Part shown: positions 15,861 to 25,806 of the stretch, piece after piece | Layout of the letters: each line of letters starts with the position of its first letter | Position numbering within the stretch: position 1 is the first letter of the stretch | The notes under the pieces: model-generated | What the model saw: only the letters and a program-made list of their open reading frames with translations | Database searches by the model: none | What the model was told of the DNA's origin: nothing | Source: Prevotellaceae bacterium | GTDB lineage: Bacteria > Bacteroidota > Bacteroidia > Bacteroidales > UBA932 | Direction of reading: 5' to 3' | NCBI GenBank assembly: GCA_031258195.1 | Contig: JAIRNF010000032.1 | Span: 1-64,000, forward strand | Length of the DNA: 64,000 nt | Position numbers and translations under genes: made by a program

Positions 15861-17942
15861 TTAAAAAAGAGAATCGTCAATAAGTTTATTTACTTCAATA
15901 GAAGTTATAGCTGTATTCATTGCCATACCTGCTACAGACTGCTTTACTGTATGAGGGAACATAACGCCATCTACCGGCTTATAATCGCCATATTCTGTAG
16001 CTTGCTGCATAGCTCCTTGCGGGCTATCAACTGTGGCAACGGACTTAACTTTAAGTCCGCTTTCTACATCGTAGTAATCGATAGTTGTATTGCTTCCTTT
16101 TACAACTTCTAACGCATAAGCGTCTTTACCGTTTACTTGTTCTACACCTTTTACTGTAAGCTTATAGCCATTTTTGGCATAGCTAAGTTCCGGACAAATA
16201 CCGGCACTTGCTTTCATTTCTTCTAGTTGATCACCTTCTGTAATTTCTTGTTCACCCTGCATGCCAGACATTTTCAGCTTGCTGCCGTCGAATACTATTT
16301 TTTGTACAACCATGCCACCCATGCTCATTACCATTGAGGTATGGTTAGGTTTTTTGAATGCTTGAGTTACTTCAACTTTCTGTCCCATCATGCTCATTTC
16401 GCCTAACATTTTGTACGAGTCTATTTTATCAATGGCAGCCTTTCCACCTAGGGCAGTGGCGTAGCCATTAATAATTTGCTCTGCACTTACATCTACCGAT
16501 TTGGCAACAGGTGCTTCTACCGGGTTTCCATCTATATCGTAGAACTGAACGGTTTTGTCTCCGGCAAATTGCTTTAATCCTTCTGCATGAGATTTATCGC
16601 CAACAACAATAATCCACGCGTTATTTGGCTTTAGATATTTTTCTGCAGCAGTTTGTATATCACTTGCTGTAACAGCCTCGAGACGTTTTAGGTAGTTTTT
16701 ATAGTAATCTTTTGGTAAGTTATACTTATCAATATTTACGGCATAGTTTGCAATAACAGAAGGCTCGCTAATTGAGCGTCCGAAGCTACCAGCAAGAGCC
16801 GCCTTAGCATCTTTCAGTTCTTGTTCGCCTATTGGATTATTAATCATACCATTCATTTCGTAAATGATTTGGTAGATTGAGCTGTCTGTTGCAACACCTT
16901 TAACCGATGCGGCGCCACGACCAGACGAGAGGCTGAATGAACCTATTAGCTCTCCGCTGCTAATGTCGCTATATACACCATAGGTGTAGCTGTGAGTTTC
17001 TCTCAGATTTTGGAATAAGCGGCTAGACATTCCGCCTCCGAAAGTATGCTGTAGAAGGCTTACGGCAGAAGCATCAGGAGCACCAACCTTATAGTTGAGA
17101 GGATAAGTTATGTTGATGGTAGATTGAGGAGCACCATCTTTATTTACCATAGCAACTTTAGCTGATGCAGGTGCTGTAGGTAACACATATTTTGCTTCGG
17201 GAACGTTTTTCTTTTTCCAGCTGCCAAAATATTTCTCTGCATTTGCTTCTGCTTCTTTTTCTGTAATATTACCTACAATAACAAGCCGAGCGACGTTAGG
17301 TGCAAAATAGGTATCATAAAATTTTTGAAGATCTGCTATTTGGATGCTCTCAAGAGTTTCAATAGATTCAACTTCTCCATAAGGGAACTCTTTTCCATAC
17401 ATAAGAACGTTAGATACTCTTTCGCTGATTTGACCGGGGTCATCGGCAATCATTGCCAATCCGCTTTTTTCCTTATCTCTCCATAAGTCCAGTTCTTCTT
17501 GACTAAATAACGGGTTGAATAGCATGTCTGCCATAAGCGTAAGCATTTTATCTTCATGCTTTCTCAAACCGCTAGCATATCCGCTACGAGAGTTAACGCT
17601 GATTCTTGCGCCAATTAAGTCTATTTCTTTGCTTAGCTGTTCTTTGCTACGATTTGTTGTCGCAGTACCAATCACGCTGCTAAGCAATGATTCTAACCCC
17701 GCCTTGTTCTTTTCGAGTTCAGGCTTAACATCTAATCTGAGAGAGTAGTAAACAATAGGTGCACGGTTATCTTCTACAACAAATACCTTTAGTCCGTTTG
17801 AAAGGGTGAATGTTTTTGCATCCTTGAAATCTATTTCTTTTGCAGGAGCAGGCTTCGGTTGGATGCTTCTGTCAAGTTTCTGTGCATTAACAGCGGCTGT
17901 ACCGATTAACAATGCTGCTAGTATAGTATATATTTTTTTCAT
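15861..17942 (-). CDS. M16-family protease homologue lacking the zinc site, with C-terminal LolA-like domain
   Basis: A 693-residue exported protein (signal peptide ending VNAQ). Two M16 domains span about 35-455. Where the active subunit has HxxEH this one reads KAGLESLLSSV, so the zinc-binding residues are gone and it should be non-catalytic, as in heterodimeric M16 peptidases. Residues about 470-690 look like a DUF4292/LolA-type beta-sheet domain (GYATALGGKAAIDKIDSYK, then strands to DGVMFPHTVKQ). It follows the active partner by 29 bp, so a periplasmic heterodimer is inferred. The extra C-terminal domain could bind a lipid or lipoprotein. Confidence 0.85.
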   Translation of the reverse strand: MKKIYTILAALLIGTAAVNAQKLDRSIQPKPAPAKEIDFKDAKTFTLSNGLKVFVVEDNRAPIVYYSLRLDVKPELEKNKAGLESLLSSVIGTATTNRSKEQLSKEIDLIGARISVNSRSGYASGLRKHEDKMLTLMADMLFNPLFSQEELDLWRDKEKSGLAMIADDPGQISERVSNVLMYGKEFPYGEVESIETLESIQIADLQKFYDTYFAPNVARLVIVGNITEKEAEANAEKYFGSWKKKNVPEAKYVLPTAPASAKVAMVNKDGAPQSTINITYPLNYKVGAPDASAVSLLQHTFGGGMSSRLFQNLRETHSYTYGVYSDISSGELIGSFSLSSGRGAASVKGVATDSSIYQIIYEMNGMINNPIGEQELKDAKAALAGSFGRSISEPSVIANYAVNIDKYNLPKDYYKNYLKRLEAVTASDIQTAAEKYLKPNNAWIIVVGDKSHAEGLKQFAGDKTVQFYDIDGNPVEAPVAKSVDVSAEQIINGYATALGGKAAIDKIDSYKMLGEMSMMGQKVEVTQAFKKPNHTSMVMSMGGMVVQKIVFDGSKLKMSGMQGEQEITEGDQLEEMKASAGICPELSYAKNGYKLTVKGVEQVNGKDAYALEVVKGSNTTIDYYDVESGLKVKSVATVDSPQGAMQQATEYGDYKPVDGVMFPHTVKQSVAGMAMNTAITSIEVNKLIDDSLF

Positions 17943-17971
17943 ATTATTTCGTTATTAAATTGGTGTACTTG

Positions 17972-19297
17972 CTATTGTTTTGCTGATTCGGGAAGATAGT
18001 AAAGAACCACCCTGTTATTTTTAGTTAAGTACTTCTTAGCAACATTGCGAATATTTTCGCGAGTAAGGCTAGTATAGTCGTCTAGTATTTTATTAATGCG
18101 GCTTGCATCTTTAAAATACGTATAGTTATTGGCGAAGGTTTGAGCCTTGCTTGGAAGAGAGATTAAGCTGTTGGCTACCTCAAATTCTTTTGCAGCCATT
18201 GCCATCTGAAATTCTTCTTCGGATACCAATTCGTTTCTAACCTTTTCTATTTCTGCATCTAGTGCACTTTCTACATCTTCTAGTTTACCACCTGCATTTG
18301 CAAATCCGATAACGTAAGTTAATCCTGGATGTTCCTGAGTAAATGGGAATATAACAGTTTCTAAAGCAATACCTTTGTCCGTAATATTGGTTTTAAAGCG
18401 AGAACTTTTTCCTCCTTGAAGAATGTTGCATAAAATTTCTAATGCATAAGCATCTTTTGTATCCATAGCAGGAGAATGGTATCCCATAAATAATGCAGGC
18501 ATTTGTATCTTATCGTAAACAACTTCTCGAATCTCTGTTTTATCGAGAGGTTCTACTACTGTTGGACGGAACATAGGTCTGGTACTTTTAGGAATATCCC
18601 CAAAATATTTTTGTATCCATTCTTTTGTTTGCTTTTCTTCAAAGTCGCCAACTACCACTAGTACTGCGTTGTTCGGAACATAGTATGTTTTGTAGAAGTT
18701 GTTGATATCATCAAAAGTAGCGTCTTTTATGTGCTCGGGATAGCCGATAGTTTGCCAACGGTATGGATGAACGGTAAAAGCCAGCTCTCCCATTTTCTCC
18801 ATCCAAGTTCCGTAAGGTCTGTTATCGTACGATTGTTTACGCTCTTCGATAACAACACCTTTCTGGGTGTTTACACCGATAGTGTCAATCTTCGCATGAA
18901 ACATACGTTCAGACTCCATCCAAAGAGCTAATTCCAGTTGGTTTGTAGGCATCATCTCAAAATAGTAAGTACGGTCTTGAGAAGTATTGGCATTTAATGT
19001 ACCTCCGTTTGCCTGAATCATCTTCATGTATTCTCCACGTCCGATGTTTTCAGAACCTTCGAACATTAAGTGTTCAAAGAAATGGGCAAATCCCGTTTTA
19101 CTTGGATCTTCGTTTTTTGCTCCAACATGGTACATTATTGATACCATTACGTTGGGCGATGAGCGGTCTTGATGTAAGATTACATGTAATCCGTTGTCTA
19201 GGTCGTACTCTGTGTACTCAACCTTTGTCTGTGATTGCCCGTTGGCAGCAAAGCCAAATAAAAAGGCAAGCGATAGTAGAATTAATCGTCTTTTCAT
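17972..19297 (-). CDS. M16-family zinc metallopeptidase, catalytic subunit
   Basis: A 441-residue exported peptidase (signal peptide ending ANGQ). The inverted zinc motif HxxEH is present as HFFEH at residues 72-76, with the usual downstream Glu region (TQKGVVIEERKQSYDNRPYG). A second M16 domain occupies about 210-430 with the R/Y pair region near the end. At about half the length of pitrilysin it should act with the adjacent inactive homologue, degrading peptides in the periplasm. It is 9 bp from the XRE gene, so it may belong to one operon with it. Confidence 0.9.
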   Translation of the reverse strand: MKRRLILLSLAFLFGFAANGQSQTKVEYTEYDLDNGLHVILHQDRSSPNVMVSIMYHVGAKNEDPSKTGFAHFFEHLMFEGSENIGRGEYMKMIQANGGTLNANTSQDRTYYFEMMPTNQLELALWMESERMFHAKIDTIGVNTQKGVVIEERKQSYDNRPYGTWMEKMGELAFTVHPYRWQTIGYPEHIKDATFDDINNFYKTYYVPNNAVLVVVGDFEEKQTKEWIQKYFGDIPKSTRPMFRPTVVEPLDKTEIREVVYDKIQMPALFMGYHSPAMDTKDAYALEILCNILQGGKSSRFKTNITDKGIALETVIFPFTQEHPGLTYVIGFANAGGKLEDVESALDAEIEKVRNELVSEEEFQMAMAAKEFEVANSLISLPSKAQTFANNYTYFKDASRINKILDDYTSLTRENIRNVAKKYLTKNNRVVLYYLPESAKQ

Positions 19298-19306
19298 AAA
19301 TGTAGT

Positions 19307-19531
19307 TTAATTGGTTTTTGAATTAGTATTGATATCTGATTCTTCTAATGTAAATATATCTTCAACCGTTAAGTCGAATAACCGAGCCATTTTTAGAGCT
19401 AACACCGTTGAGGGTACAAACTTACCGGTTTCAATAGCATGAACAGATTGCCGAGTAATGCCCAGCCTGTCGGCTAAGTCTTGCTGCGACATATTGTGTC
19501 TTGCCCGTTCAACTTTTATTAAATTTTTCAT
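19307..19531 (-). CDS. XRE-family DNA-binding regulator
   Basis: A 74-residue single-domain regulator. The helix-turn-helix runs from about 5-58 (KVERARHNMSQQDLADRLG, then ITRQSVHAIETGKFVPSTV) and closes with LFDLTVEDIF. Small regulators of this YozG/Cro-like type commonly sit next to a gene for a two- to four-helix membrane protein. That is the case here: two such paralogues lie immediately upstream, and M16 genes follow 9 bp downstream. It probably autoregulates the cluster. Confidence 0.88.
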   Translation of the reverse strand: MKNLIKVERARHNMSQQDLADRLGITRQSVHAIETGKFVPSTVLALKMARLFDLTVEDIFTLEESDINTNSKTN

Positions 19532-19541
19532 ACTATTTTAT

Positions 19542-20007
19542 TTAATCTCCATCTTCTGAATTAATTCGTATAGATGCCACAACTTTACTTATCTTAAATA
19601 CTATTATGTATGATAGGAACTGGATAAGAAGTAGCCATATACCTTGTATGTAACATTCGAATGCATATGCTGCAAAGCAGCTTACTAAACCTATGAGTAG
19701 CGCTATCATTAACGATTTACCCCTAATAACATTAATGTATTCGTCATCGTTTTTATCTTTTGATAAAATATATACAATCATTGAAATGATTAGTAACGTA
19801 TCAGATAAATATTCTAGTAAGGTTATGCCATCATTATGCATTTCATCTACTAAATTCAGATAGAGTAACAGCATCGTCCATGTTTTTAGACGCATTATAA
19901 CCAGCTTCAAAACCTCTCACAAAATCATTTATTCCTAAAGCAAAAGAGCTAATAAATAACGCCAAGCTTAAGTATTTACACCAGTTAGGTAGAAATGCGA
20001 TTTTCAT
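19542..20007 (-). pseudogene. Membrane protein (paralogue A) split by a +1 frameshift
   Basis: The 5' part starts at the ATG at 20007 (MKIAFLPNWCKYLSLALFIS) and ends after 54 codons at a TGA (19843-19845). The rest continues in the +1 frame (HNDGITLLEYLSDTLLIISM, then IVYILSKDKNDDEY) to 19542. Both parts align with paralogue B next to it, so the parent was about 150 residues with roughly four hydrophobic helices. Either a one-base insertion broke the gene, or a +1 shift is needed for expression. The 3' half alone is 122 codons from an internal ATG. It ends 10 bp before the XRE gene. Confidence 0.6.
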
Positions 20008-20010
20008 AAG

Positions 20011-20455
20011 CTATTCTCCTATATTCGACTTTTTTACCTTAAACGTAATAAGGTAAGCAGTAAACTGAATGAATAGAATTGTTTTGGCTGAAAGTTTCCG
20101 GCTTAAAAGAATACAAATTATGGTAATAACAATACTCATAATAATTGAAAGCCGTAACGACTCCCAACGCATTACATCCATATACTCATCGTCTATTTTT
20201 TCTTTTGCAAGCGTATATACCGCCATAGAAAGCATAAGTAAAATGCTGCTTAACCTGGTAATCCAAATATTTTGGCGAAAACTCTTGAGCCATTTCGTAA
20301 GCGGAGCTGAAAGATATATTGTCGTTTCCTTGATCATAAACAGATAAAACTTCAGCGCTTGTAATCTGTGTTGCTGTAACCATAATTGCTATGGATGCAA
20401 GAAAACATACGATTCCTATTTTTTTGAAGTAGTTGGGTAAAAAGGCAAATGTTAT
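20011..20455 (-). pseudogene. Membrane protein (paralogue B) with lost start and +1 frameshift
   Basis: A tandem duplicate of paralogue A, ending 3 bp before its start. The N-terminal part (FAFLPNYFKKIGIVCFLASI ... SSAYEMAQEF) and C-terminal part (ITRLSSILLMLSMAVYTLAK ... IDDEYMDVM) lie in different frames, offset by +1 near 20278. Removing one A from the CCAAAAT run would give a continuous ...EFSPNIWITRLSS... reading. By alignment with A the initiator is ATA (20455-20453). The TTG at 20482 overlaps a TACATTTG promoter element (20480-20487, minus) and so probably precedes transcription. Likely dead, unless recoded. Confidence 0.55.
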
Positions 20456-20479
20456 AATAATGATATCTATTTTACAATG

Positions 20480-20487
20480 CAAATGTA
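20480..20487 (-). promoter_or_regulatory. Candidate -7 element for the minus-strand 20.5-15.9 kb cluster
   Basis: TACATTTG on the minus strand matches the TAnnTTTG consensus, about 25 bases upstream of the expected start of paralogue B. No convincing -33 TTTG is found. If real, one transcript could cover both membrane remnants, the XRE gene and the M16 pair. Confidence 0.4.
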
Positions 20488-20769
20488 TAAATAAATATTA
20501 CAATATGCATGGTTTGCTTTACTTTTTGTAAGGCAAATTTGTATTTGATTGATTGATAAGTTAATACAAACTAAAGAATTTATTAAATGGCGGCTTTTAT
20601 AGTTTAAGATCGTAATTTATGAACAATAGAATAACTAAAAGAAGAAGTGATGATGTTATATTAATATATAGACTATAAGCGTCTCTCTGAAGGTATATGG
20701 AGAAAGGTCCCAAATTCTTTATGTATACGAAATATGCCCTACAATAGGCTTTTAATCAGTCAATATTAC

Positions 20770-20777
20770 TACATTTG
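20770..20777 (+). promoter_or_regulatory. Candidate promoter of mutA-mutB
   Basis: TACATTTG at 20770-20777 with a weak T-rich -33 region (CTTTT, about 20749-20753), 48 bp before the mutA ATG. The rest of the 340-bp gap from 20488 shows no gene. In particular it lacks the conserved core of a cobalamin riboswitch, although the enzyme is B12-dependent. Confidence 0.5.
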
Positions 20778-20825
20778 CAGTCTTAATTATTTAGGACATT
20801 CTTAAAATAATACAATAATTCTACT

Positions 20826-22700
20826 ATGGCAGAAAAATTATTTACCGAATTCCCCCCAGTTTCGACTGAACAGTGGGAGGAGGTGATTAACAAAGACCTT
20901 AAAGGTGCAGATTACGAGAAGAAGCTAGTCTGGAAAACGATGGATGGCTTTAATGTTCGTCCTTACTATCGTGCTGAGGATTTAAAGAACATAAAATTCT
21001 TGCAGTACAAGCCGGATGAATACCCGTATGTTAGAGGAAACAGGGCTTGTAACGAATGGAAAATTCTCCAAAACATTAAAGTAACTGATGTAAAAGAAGC
21101 AAATCGCTTAGCATTAGACGCGCTGTCGAAAGGTGCGAATGCTATTGGGTTTTGTGTCCACGGCAAAGAGAAAGAGCTAAGTCAGGCAGAATTTGATACG
21201 CTATTTGAGGGTATCGTTCTTGACGCTACTGACATATTTATTACAGGAGCATGCTGTAAGTCTCCCAAGTATGTTGAAATGTTTGCTAACAGAGTAAAAG
21301 ATCAGAAGAAAAATCCCGAACAAGTTATGGGTGGCGTTGAGTTTGATCCTCTTCGTCGTTTAACCCTTAAAGGTTCGTTCTGCAAGAGTATGGAAGAAGA
21401 TATGGCTGAGCTTAGGAAAGCGGTTGTACTATCTGACGAGTTTACTTGGTTTCGTCCGATTTCTGTTAGTGGGTATATTTTCCATAATGCCGGCTCTAGC
21501 ATTGTACAAGAGTTAGCATTTTCACTTGCTATGGGTAATGAATATATGGCTCGCCTAACGGAGTCGGGATTAAATCCCGATCAGGTAGCAACGAAAATGA
21601 TGTTTAGTTTTGCTGTAAGTTCTAACTACTTTATGGAGATTGCCAAATTCCGTGCGGCACGTCTTCTATGGGCTAACATTGTACATGCTTATGGCACTAA
21701 GTTTGCAATAAGCGAAAAGATGAAAATTAGCGCAATTACTTCAGAATGGAACCAGACGGTTTACGATCCGTATGTGAATATGCTTAGGGGAACAACAGAA
21801 GCAATGTCGGCTGCGCTAGGTAATATACAGTGGCTAACTGTTACTCCTTTCGATAAATCGTTCCGTAAACCCGCAGAATTCTCTGATCGTATCGCTCGTA
21901 ACGTTCAAAACATACTTAAAGAAGAATCATACTTTGATAAAGTTGCCGATCCTGCTGCAGGTTCATACTATATCGAAAATCTTACTAACTCCATTGCTGA
22001 AGAGGCTTGGAAGTTATTTAAAGAAATTGAAGATAAGGGTGGATATATTGAAGCGTTTAAGGCTGGCTTTATTCAGGATCAAATTAAAGCAATGGCTTCT
22101 AAGCGTGATATGAATATTGCTATACGTCGCGAAATACTGCTTGGTACCAACCAGTACCCTAACTTTACAGAAACGCTTGATAAGGAAGTGAGAGAAAATT
22201 TTGCTAATCCCAAGTGTTGCTGTGGCGGACATAAAAATACCGGCGAAAAAATTGCAGAACCTATTAAAACATATCGCGCAGGTATGGCTTTCGAAGAGTT
22301 AAGAATGAAAACTGAAAACAGCGGAAAACAGCCGATGGCTTTCATGCTTACATTTGGTAATTTGGCTATGTGCCGTGCACGTGCTCAGTTCTCGTCTAAT
22401 TTCTTTGCTTGCGCAGGAATTAAGGTGGTAGATAATAACCGTTTCTCAACTATCGAAGACGGTGTTAAAGCTGCTATCGAAGCAAAGGCTGATATTGTTG
22501 TTGCCTGTTCGTCTGATGATGAATATGCAGAAACAGTTCCTCAAATTGCTGAAAAATTGGGCAACAAGGCTATCCTTGTTGTTGCAGGAGATCCTGCAAG
22601 TAAACCTGAACTGGAAAGCAAGGGTATTACACACTTCATCAGTGCGCGCTCAAATGTGCTCGAAACATTACAACAGCATCAAAAAGAACTAGGCATTTAA
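20826..22700 (+). CDS. mutA: Methylmalonyl-CoA mutase, small subunit
   Basis: A 624-residue protein with the mutase TIM barrel (about 1-470) and a C-terminal flavodoxin-like domain (about 500-624). The cobalamin-binding D-x-H-x-x-G is missing from the C-terminal domain, as expected for the non-catalytic subunit. Conserved pieces include [13 protein letters not shown] and [16 protein letters not shown]. With MutB it interconverts succinyl-CoA and methylmalonyl-CoA, the central step of propionate formation from succinate. mutB starts 13 bp downstream, so the two are co-transcribed. Confidence 0.96.
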   Translation: MAEKLFTEFPPVSTEQWEEVINKDLKGADYEKKLVWKTMDGFNVRPYYRAEDLKNIKFLQYKPDEYPYVRGNRACNEWKILQNIKVTDVKEANRLALDALSKGANAIGFCVHGKEKELSQAEFDTLFEGIVLDATDIFITGACCKSPKYVEMFANRVKDQKKNPEQVMGGVEFDPLRRLTLKGSFCKSMEEDMAELRKAVVLSDEFTWFRPISVSGYIFHNAGSSIVQELAFSLAMGNEYMARLTESGLNPDQVATKMMFSFAVSSNYFMEIAKFRAARLLWANIVHAYGTKFAISEKMKISAITSEWNQTVYDPYVNMLRGTTEAMSAALGNIQWLTVTPFDKSFRKPAEFSDRIARNVQNILKEESYFDKVADPAAGSYYIENLTNSIAEEAWKLFKEIEDKGGYIEAFKAGFIQDQIKAMASKRDMNIAIRREILLGTNQYPNFTETLDKEVRENFANPKCCCGGHKNTGEKIAEPIKTYRAGMAFEELRMKTENSGKQPMAFMLTFGNLAMCRARAQFSSNFFACAGIKVVDNNRFSTIEDGVKAAIEAKADIVVACSSDDEYAETVPQIAEKLGNKAILVVAGDPASKPELESKGITHFISARSNVLETLQQHQKELGI

Positions 22701-22713
22701 TTTTAGAAGAACA

Positions 22714-24849
22714 ATGAGACCAAAATTTAATAATATAGGATTTGAAAGTTCGTCGGAGTATTGTGAAGCCTGCAACGTAAAGCTTTCATCATTCACAACC
22801 CCCGAACACATTGACATAAAAAACCTCTATACTGCAGAAGATTTAGAGGGAATGGAGCATCTTAACTATGCTGCAGGTATTCCTACATTTTTACGTGGAC
22901 CTTACAGCACAATGTATGTACAACGTCCTTGGACTATTCGTCAGTATGCCGGTTTCTCTACTGCGGAGGAGTCTAATGCGTTCTATCGCCGTAACCTTGC
23001 CTCTGGACAGAAAGGTCTTTCGGTTGCATTCGACTTAGCTACTCACCGCGGATATGATGCCGACCACGAGCGTGTAGTTGGTGACGTTGGTAAGGCAGGG
23101 GTATCAATCTGTAGCGTTGAGGATATGAAGATTCTTTTCGATCAGATTCCTCTCGATCAGATGTCTGTTTCAATGACGATGAACGGTGCGGTGTTGCCTG
23201 TTCTTGCGTTTTACATTGTTGCGGGATTAGAGCAAGGTTGTACGCTTGACCAGCTAAGCGGAACAATTCAGAACGATATTCTTAAAGAATTCATGGTGCG
23301 TAATACATATATTTATCCGCCAGAATTCTCTATGCGTATTATTGGTGATATTTTTGCATATACTGCACAAAAGATGCCTAAGTTTAATTCTATTTCTATC
23401 TCAGGTTATCATATGCAGGAAGCGGGTGCGACCTGCGATATAGAAATGGCTTATACATTGGCAGACGGATTAGAATACTTACGTACAGGTATTAAGGCTG
23501 GAATGACTGTTGACCAGTTTGCTCCTCGTCTTTCTTTCTTCTGGGCTGTGGGTATGAATCATTTTATGGAGATTGCCAAATTCCGTGCTGCACGTATGTT
23601 ATGGTCTAAGATCGTTAAGCAGTTCGATCCTAAGAACGTAAAGTCAATGGCGTTGCGTACTCACTCGCAAACATCTGGCTGGAGCTTAACCGAGCAAGAT
23701 CCATTCAACAACGTTGCTCGTACTTGTATCGAGGCTATGGCTGCTGCACTTGGTGGAACTCAATCACTACACACAAATGCGCTTGATGAGGCTATTGCAT
23801 TACCTACCGATTTCTCGGCACGCATTGCTCGTAACACTCAGATATATATTCAGGAAGAAACCAACCTATGCCGATCGGTTGATCCATGGGCTGGCTCATA
23901 CTATGTCGAATATCTTACTAACGAGCTTGCCCATAAAGGTTGGGAGCTTATCCAGGAAGTTGAAGAGCTTGGTGGTATGGCTAAGGCTATCGAAACAGGT
24001 CTTCCTAAGCTTCGTATCGAAGAGGCTGCTGCTCGTAAACAAGCGCGTATTGACTCCGGTACCGATACTATCGTAGGTATTAACAAATATCGTTTAGAAA
24101 AAGAAGATCCTATCGATATTCTAGACGTTGATAATACTGCCGTTCGTGAGGCTCAAATTAAGCGTCTGAATCAGCTTAAGGCTAACCGTAACAACGATGA
24201 CGTAAAAGTTGCTCTTGCCGCAATTACCGAGTGTGTAAAATCCGGTAAGGGTAATCTGTTAGAGCTAGCAGTTGATGCTGCCCAGAAACGTGCTACATTA
24301 GGAGAAATTTCTGATGCTTGCGAAGTTGTTGTTGGACGTTATAAAGCTGTTATCCGTATGAATTCTGGAGTTTATTCTGCTGAAGCAAAGAGCGACAGCA
24401 ACTTTGATAAAGCTACCAAGATGGTAGAAGAATTTGCAAAGAAGGAAGGTCGCCAGCCTCGTATTATGATTGCTAAGCTTGGTCAGGATGGACACGATCG
24501 TGGTGCAAAAGTTGTTGCTACCGGTTATGCGGACTTAGGTTTCGATGTGGATATGGGATCGTTGTTCCAAACACCTGCCGAAGCTGCCAAGCAAGCCGTA
24601 GAGAACGATGTTCACGTAGTTGGTGTATCTTCTCTTGCAGCGGGACATAAGACGTTAGTTCCTCAAATTATTGCTGAGCTTGAAAGATTAGGACGTGAGG
24701 ATATTATTGTGATTGCCGGTGGTGTTATTCCTGCACAAGATTACCAATTCTTGTACGATGCGGGCGCTGCTGCAATCTTTGGTCCTGGTACTCCTGTATC
24801 GCTTGCGGCTATTAAGATTATGGAGTTGCTGATGCAAAAGTTTGATTAA
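22714..24849 (+). CDS. mutB: Methylmalonyl-CoA mutase, large (catalytic, B12-binding) subunit
   Basis: A 711-residue protein: substrate-binding TIM barrel (about 50-530, with [16 protein letters not shown] near 70-85) and cobalamin-binding domain (about 575-711). The axial-ligand motif is DGHDRGAK, with the His at residue 594, and the SLAAGH and GGVIP segments follow. It uses adenosylcobalamin to rearrange methylmalonyl-CoA and succinyl-CoA. A hairpin terminator lies 21 bp downstream. No meaB chaperone or epimerase gene is adjacent. Confidence 0.97.
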   Translation: MRPKFNNIGFESSSEYCEACNVKLSSFTTPEHIDIKNLYTAEDLEGMEHLNYAAGIPTFLRGPYSTMYVQRPWTIRQYAGFSTAEESNAFYRRNLASGQKGLSVAFDLATHRGYDADHERVVGDVGKAGVSICSVEDMKILFDQIPLDQMSVSMTMNGAVLPVLAFYIVAGLEQGCTLDQLSGTIQNDILKEFMVRNTYIYPPEFSMRIIGDIFAYTAQKMPKFNSISISGYHMQEAGATCDIEMAYTLADGLEYLRTGIKAGMTVDQFAPRLSFFWAVGMNHFMEIAKFRAARMLWSKIVKQFDPKNVKSMALRTHSQTSGWSLTEQDPFNNVARTCIEAMAAALGGTQSLHTNALDEAIALPTDFSARIARNTQIYIQEETNLCRSVDPWAGSYYVEYLTNELAHKGWELIQEVEELGGMAKAIETGLPKLRIEEAAARKQARIDSGTDTIVGINKYRLEKEDPIDILDVDNTAVREAQIKRLNQLKANRNNDDVKVALAAITECVKSGKGNLLELAVDAAQKRATLGEISDACEVVVGRYKAVIRMNSGVYSAEAKSDSNFDKATKMVEEFAKKEGRQPRIMIAKLGQDGHDRGAKVVATGYADLGFDVDMGSLFQTPAEAAKQAVENDVHVVGVSSLAAGHKTLVPQIIAELERLGREDIIVIAGGVIPAQDYQFLYDAGAAAIFGPGTPVSLAAIKIMELLMQKFD

Positions 24850-24870
24850 TTAAGCTTTGTTAAACTATAA

Positions 24871-24898
24871 AAAGAGCTTACCAAAAGGTAGGCTCTTT
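24871..24898 (+). terminator. Rho-independent terminator of mutA-mutB
   Basis: Stem AAAGAGCTTACC (24871-24882) pairs with GGTAGGCTCTTT (24887-24898) with one mismatch around an AAAA loop, followed by TGTTATC. It lies 21 bp after the mutB stop. Confidence 0.75.
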
Positions 24899-24913
24899 TG
24901 TTATCATCCTATC

Positions 24914-24994
24914 GTCATTTCGAACGCAGTGAGAAATCTCTTCATTTAACGAACTACTGCTATTTAGGAGATTTCTCACTGCGTTCGAAATGAC
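24914..24994. repeat. REP-like inverted repeat, copy 2 (perfect arms)
   Basis: GTCATTTCGAACGCAGTGAG + AAATCTC (24914-24940) is exactly repeated in inverse orientation at 24968-24994, giving a 27-bp perfect stem with a 27-base loop. This is the best-preserved member of the family and lies between the mutB terminator and cmk. Confidence 0.9.
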
Positions 24995-25052
24995 AATGAA
25001 AATAGTATCGGAGTTTTATAGTATTTTTGTTGTCCACTTGTAATGATAATTG

Positions 25053-25760
25053 ATGACAAAAAATAAAATAACAATTGCTATAGACGGCTATTCATCTACA
25101 GGTAAGAGTTCGTTTTCTAAAGCCATAGCAAAACGTTTAGGCTACATCTATGTTGACACTGGGGCAATGTATCGGGCTGTTACGCTTTACTGTATTGATA
25201 ACGGCTTAATAGGCGAGGGTGGCTTCCCGGATACACCAGAAATAATACGTAGGTTATCGGAGATTAAAATATCATTCGCTTATAATAATGAGACAGGTAA
25301 AAGCGATACTATGCTGAATGGCGTGAATGTTGAAACGGATATACGTGGTATAGAAGTTTCTCAATATGTGAGTTCTATTAGCGCTATACCTGAAGTGAGA
25401 GGACAAATGGTGGAGTTACAGCGGGAGATGGGTAAACATGGTGGTCTCGTTATGGATGGTAGGGATATTGGTACGGTCGTTTTTCCGAATGCTGATCTTA
25501 AAATCTTTATGACTGCCGACCCAAGAGTAAGAGCTATACGTCGTTTCAAAGAATTAGAGGCAAAGGGGAAGAATGTTTCGCTTAAAGAAATAGAAAAAAA
25601 CATTAGTCATCGCGATTACGAAGATTCTCATCGTACTACAAGCCCTCTACGTCGGGCAGAAGATGCTGTTGTTTTAGATAATAGTAATATGACCTTAGAA
25701 GAGCAGCTGCAATGGTTTGATCTGCTATTTTCTAAAGTAGTTGGTGCTACAAAACAATAA
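25053..25760 (+). CDS. cmk: Cytidylate kinase
   Basis: A 235-residue NMP kinase starting at the ATG at 25053 (a TTG lies one codon before). The P-loop (IAIDGYSSTGKSS) is near residues 6-19, followed by YVDTGAMYRAVT. GLVMDGRDIGTVVFPNADLK and the arginine-rich lid (DYEDSHRTTSPLRRAEDAV) are conserved. It phosphorylates CMP and dCMP for nucleic-acid synthesis. ispH follows 46 bp later, with a REP remnant in the gap. Confidence 0.96.
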   Translation: MTKNKITIAIDGYSSTGKSSFSKAIAKRLGYIYVDTGAMYRAVTLYCIDNGLIGEGGFPDTPEIIRRLSEIKISFAYNNETGKSDTMLNGVNVETDIRGIEVSQYVSSISAIPEVRGQMVELQREMGKHGGLVMDGRDIGTVVFPNADLKIFMTADPRVRAIRRFKELEAKGKNVSLKEIEKNISHRDYEDSHRTTSPLRRAEDAVVLDNSNMTLEEQLQWFDLLFSKVVGATKQ

Positions 25761-25768
25761 CCCTTAAT

Positions 25769-25790
25769 CATTTCTCACTATGTTCGAATG
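25769..25790. repeat. REP-like element, half-copy remnant
   Basis: ATTTCTCACTATGTTCGAATG matches one arm of copy 2 (ATTTCTCACTGCGTTCGAAATGAC) with a few changes. The opposite arm is absent. It fills the cmk-ispH gap and looks like a decayed copy. Confidence 0.6.
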
Positions 25791-25806
25791 GCGAATGAAA
25801 TAATAT

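Noticed and set aside
20488..20825. Cobalamin riboswitch before mutA
   Set aside because: No conserved B12-box or GCCACTG-type core in the gap; only a TACATTTG promoter box.
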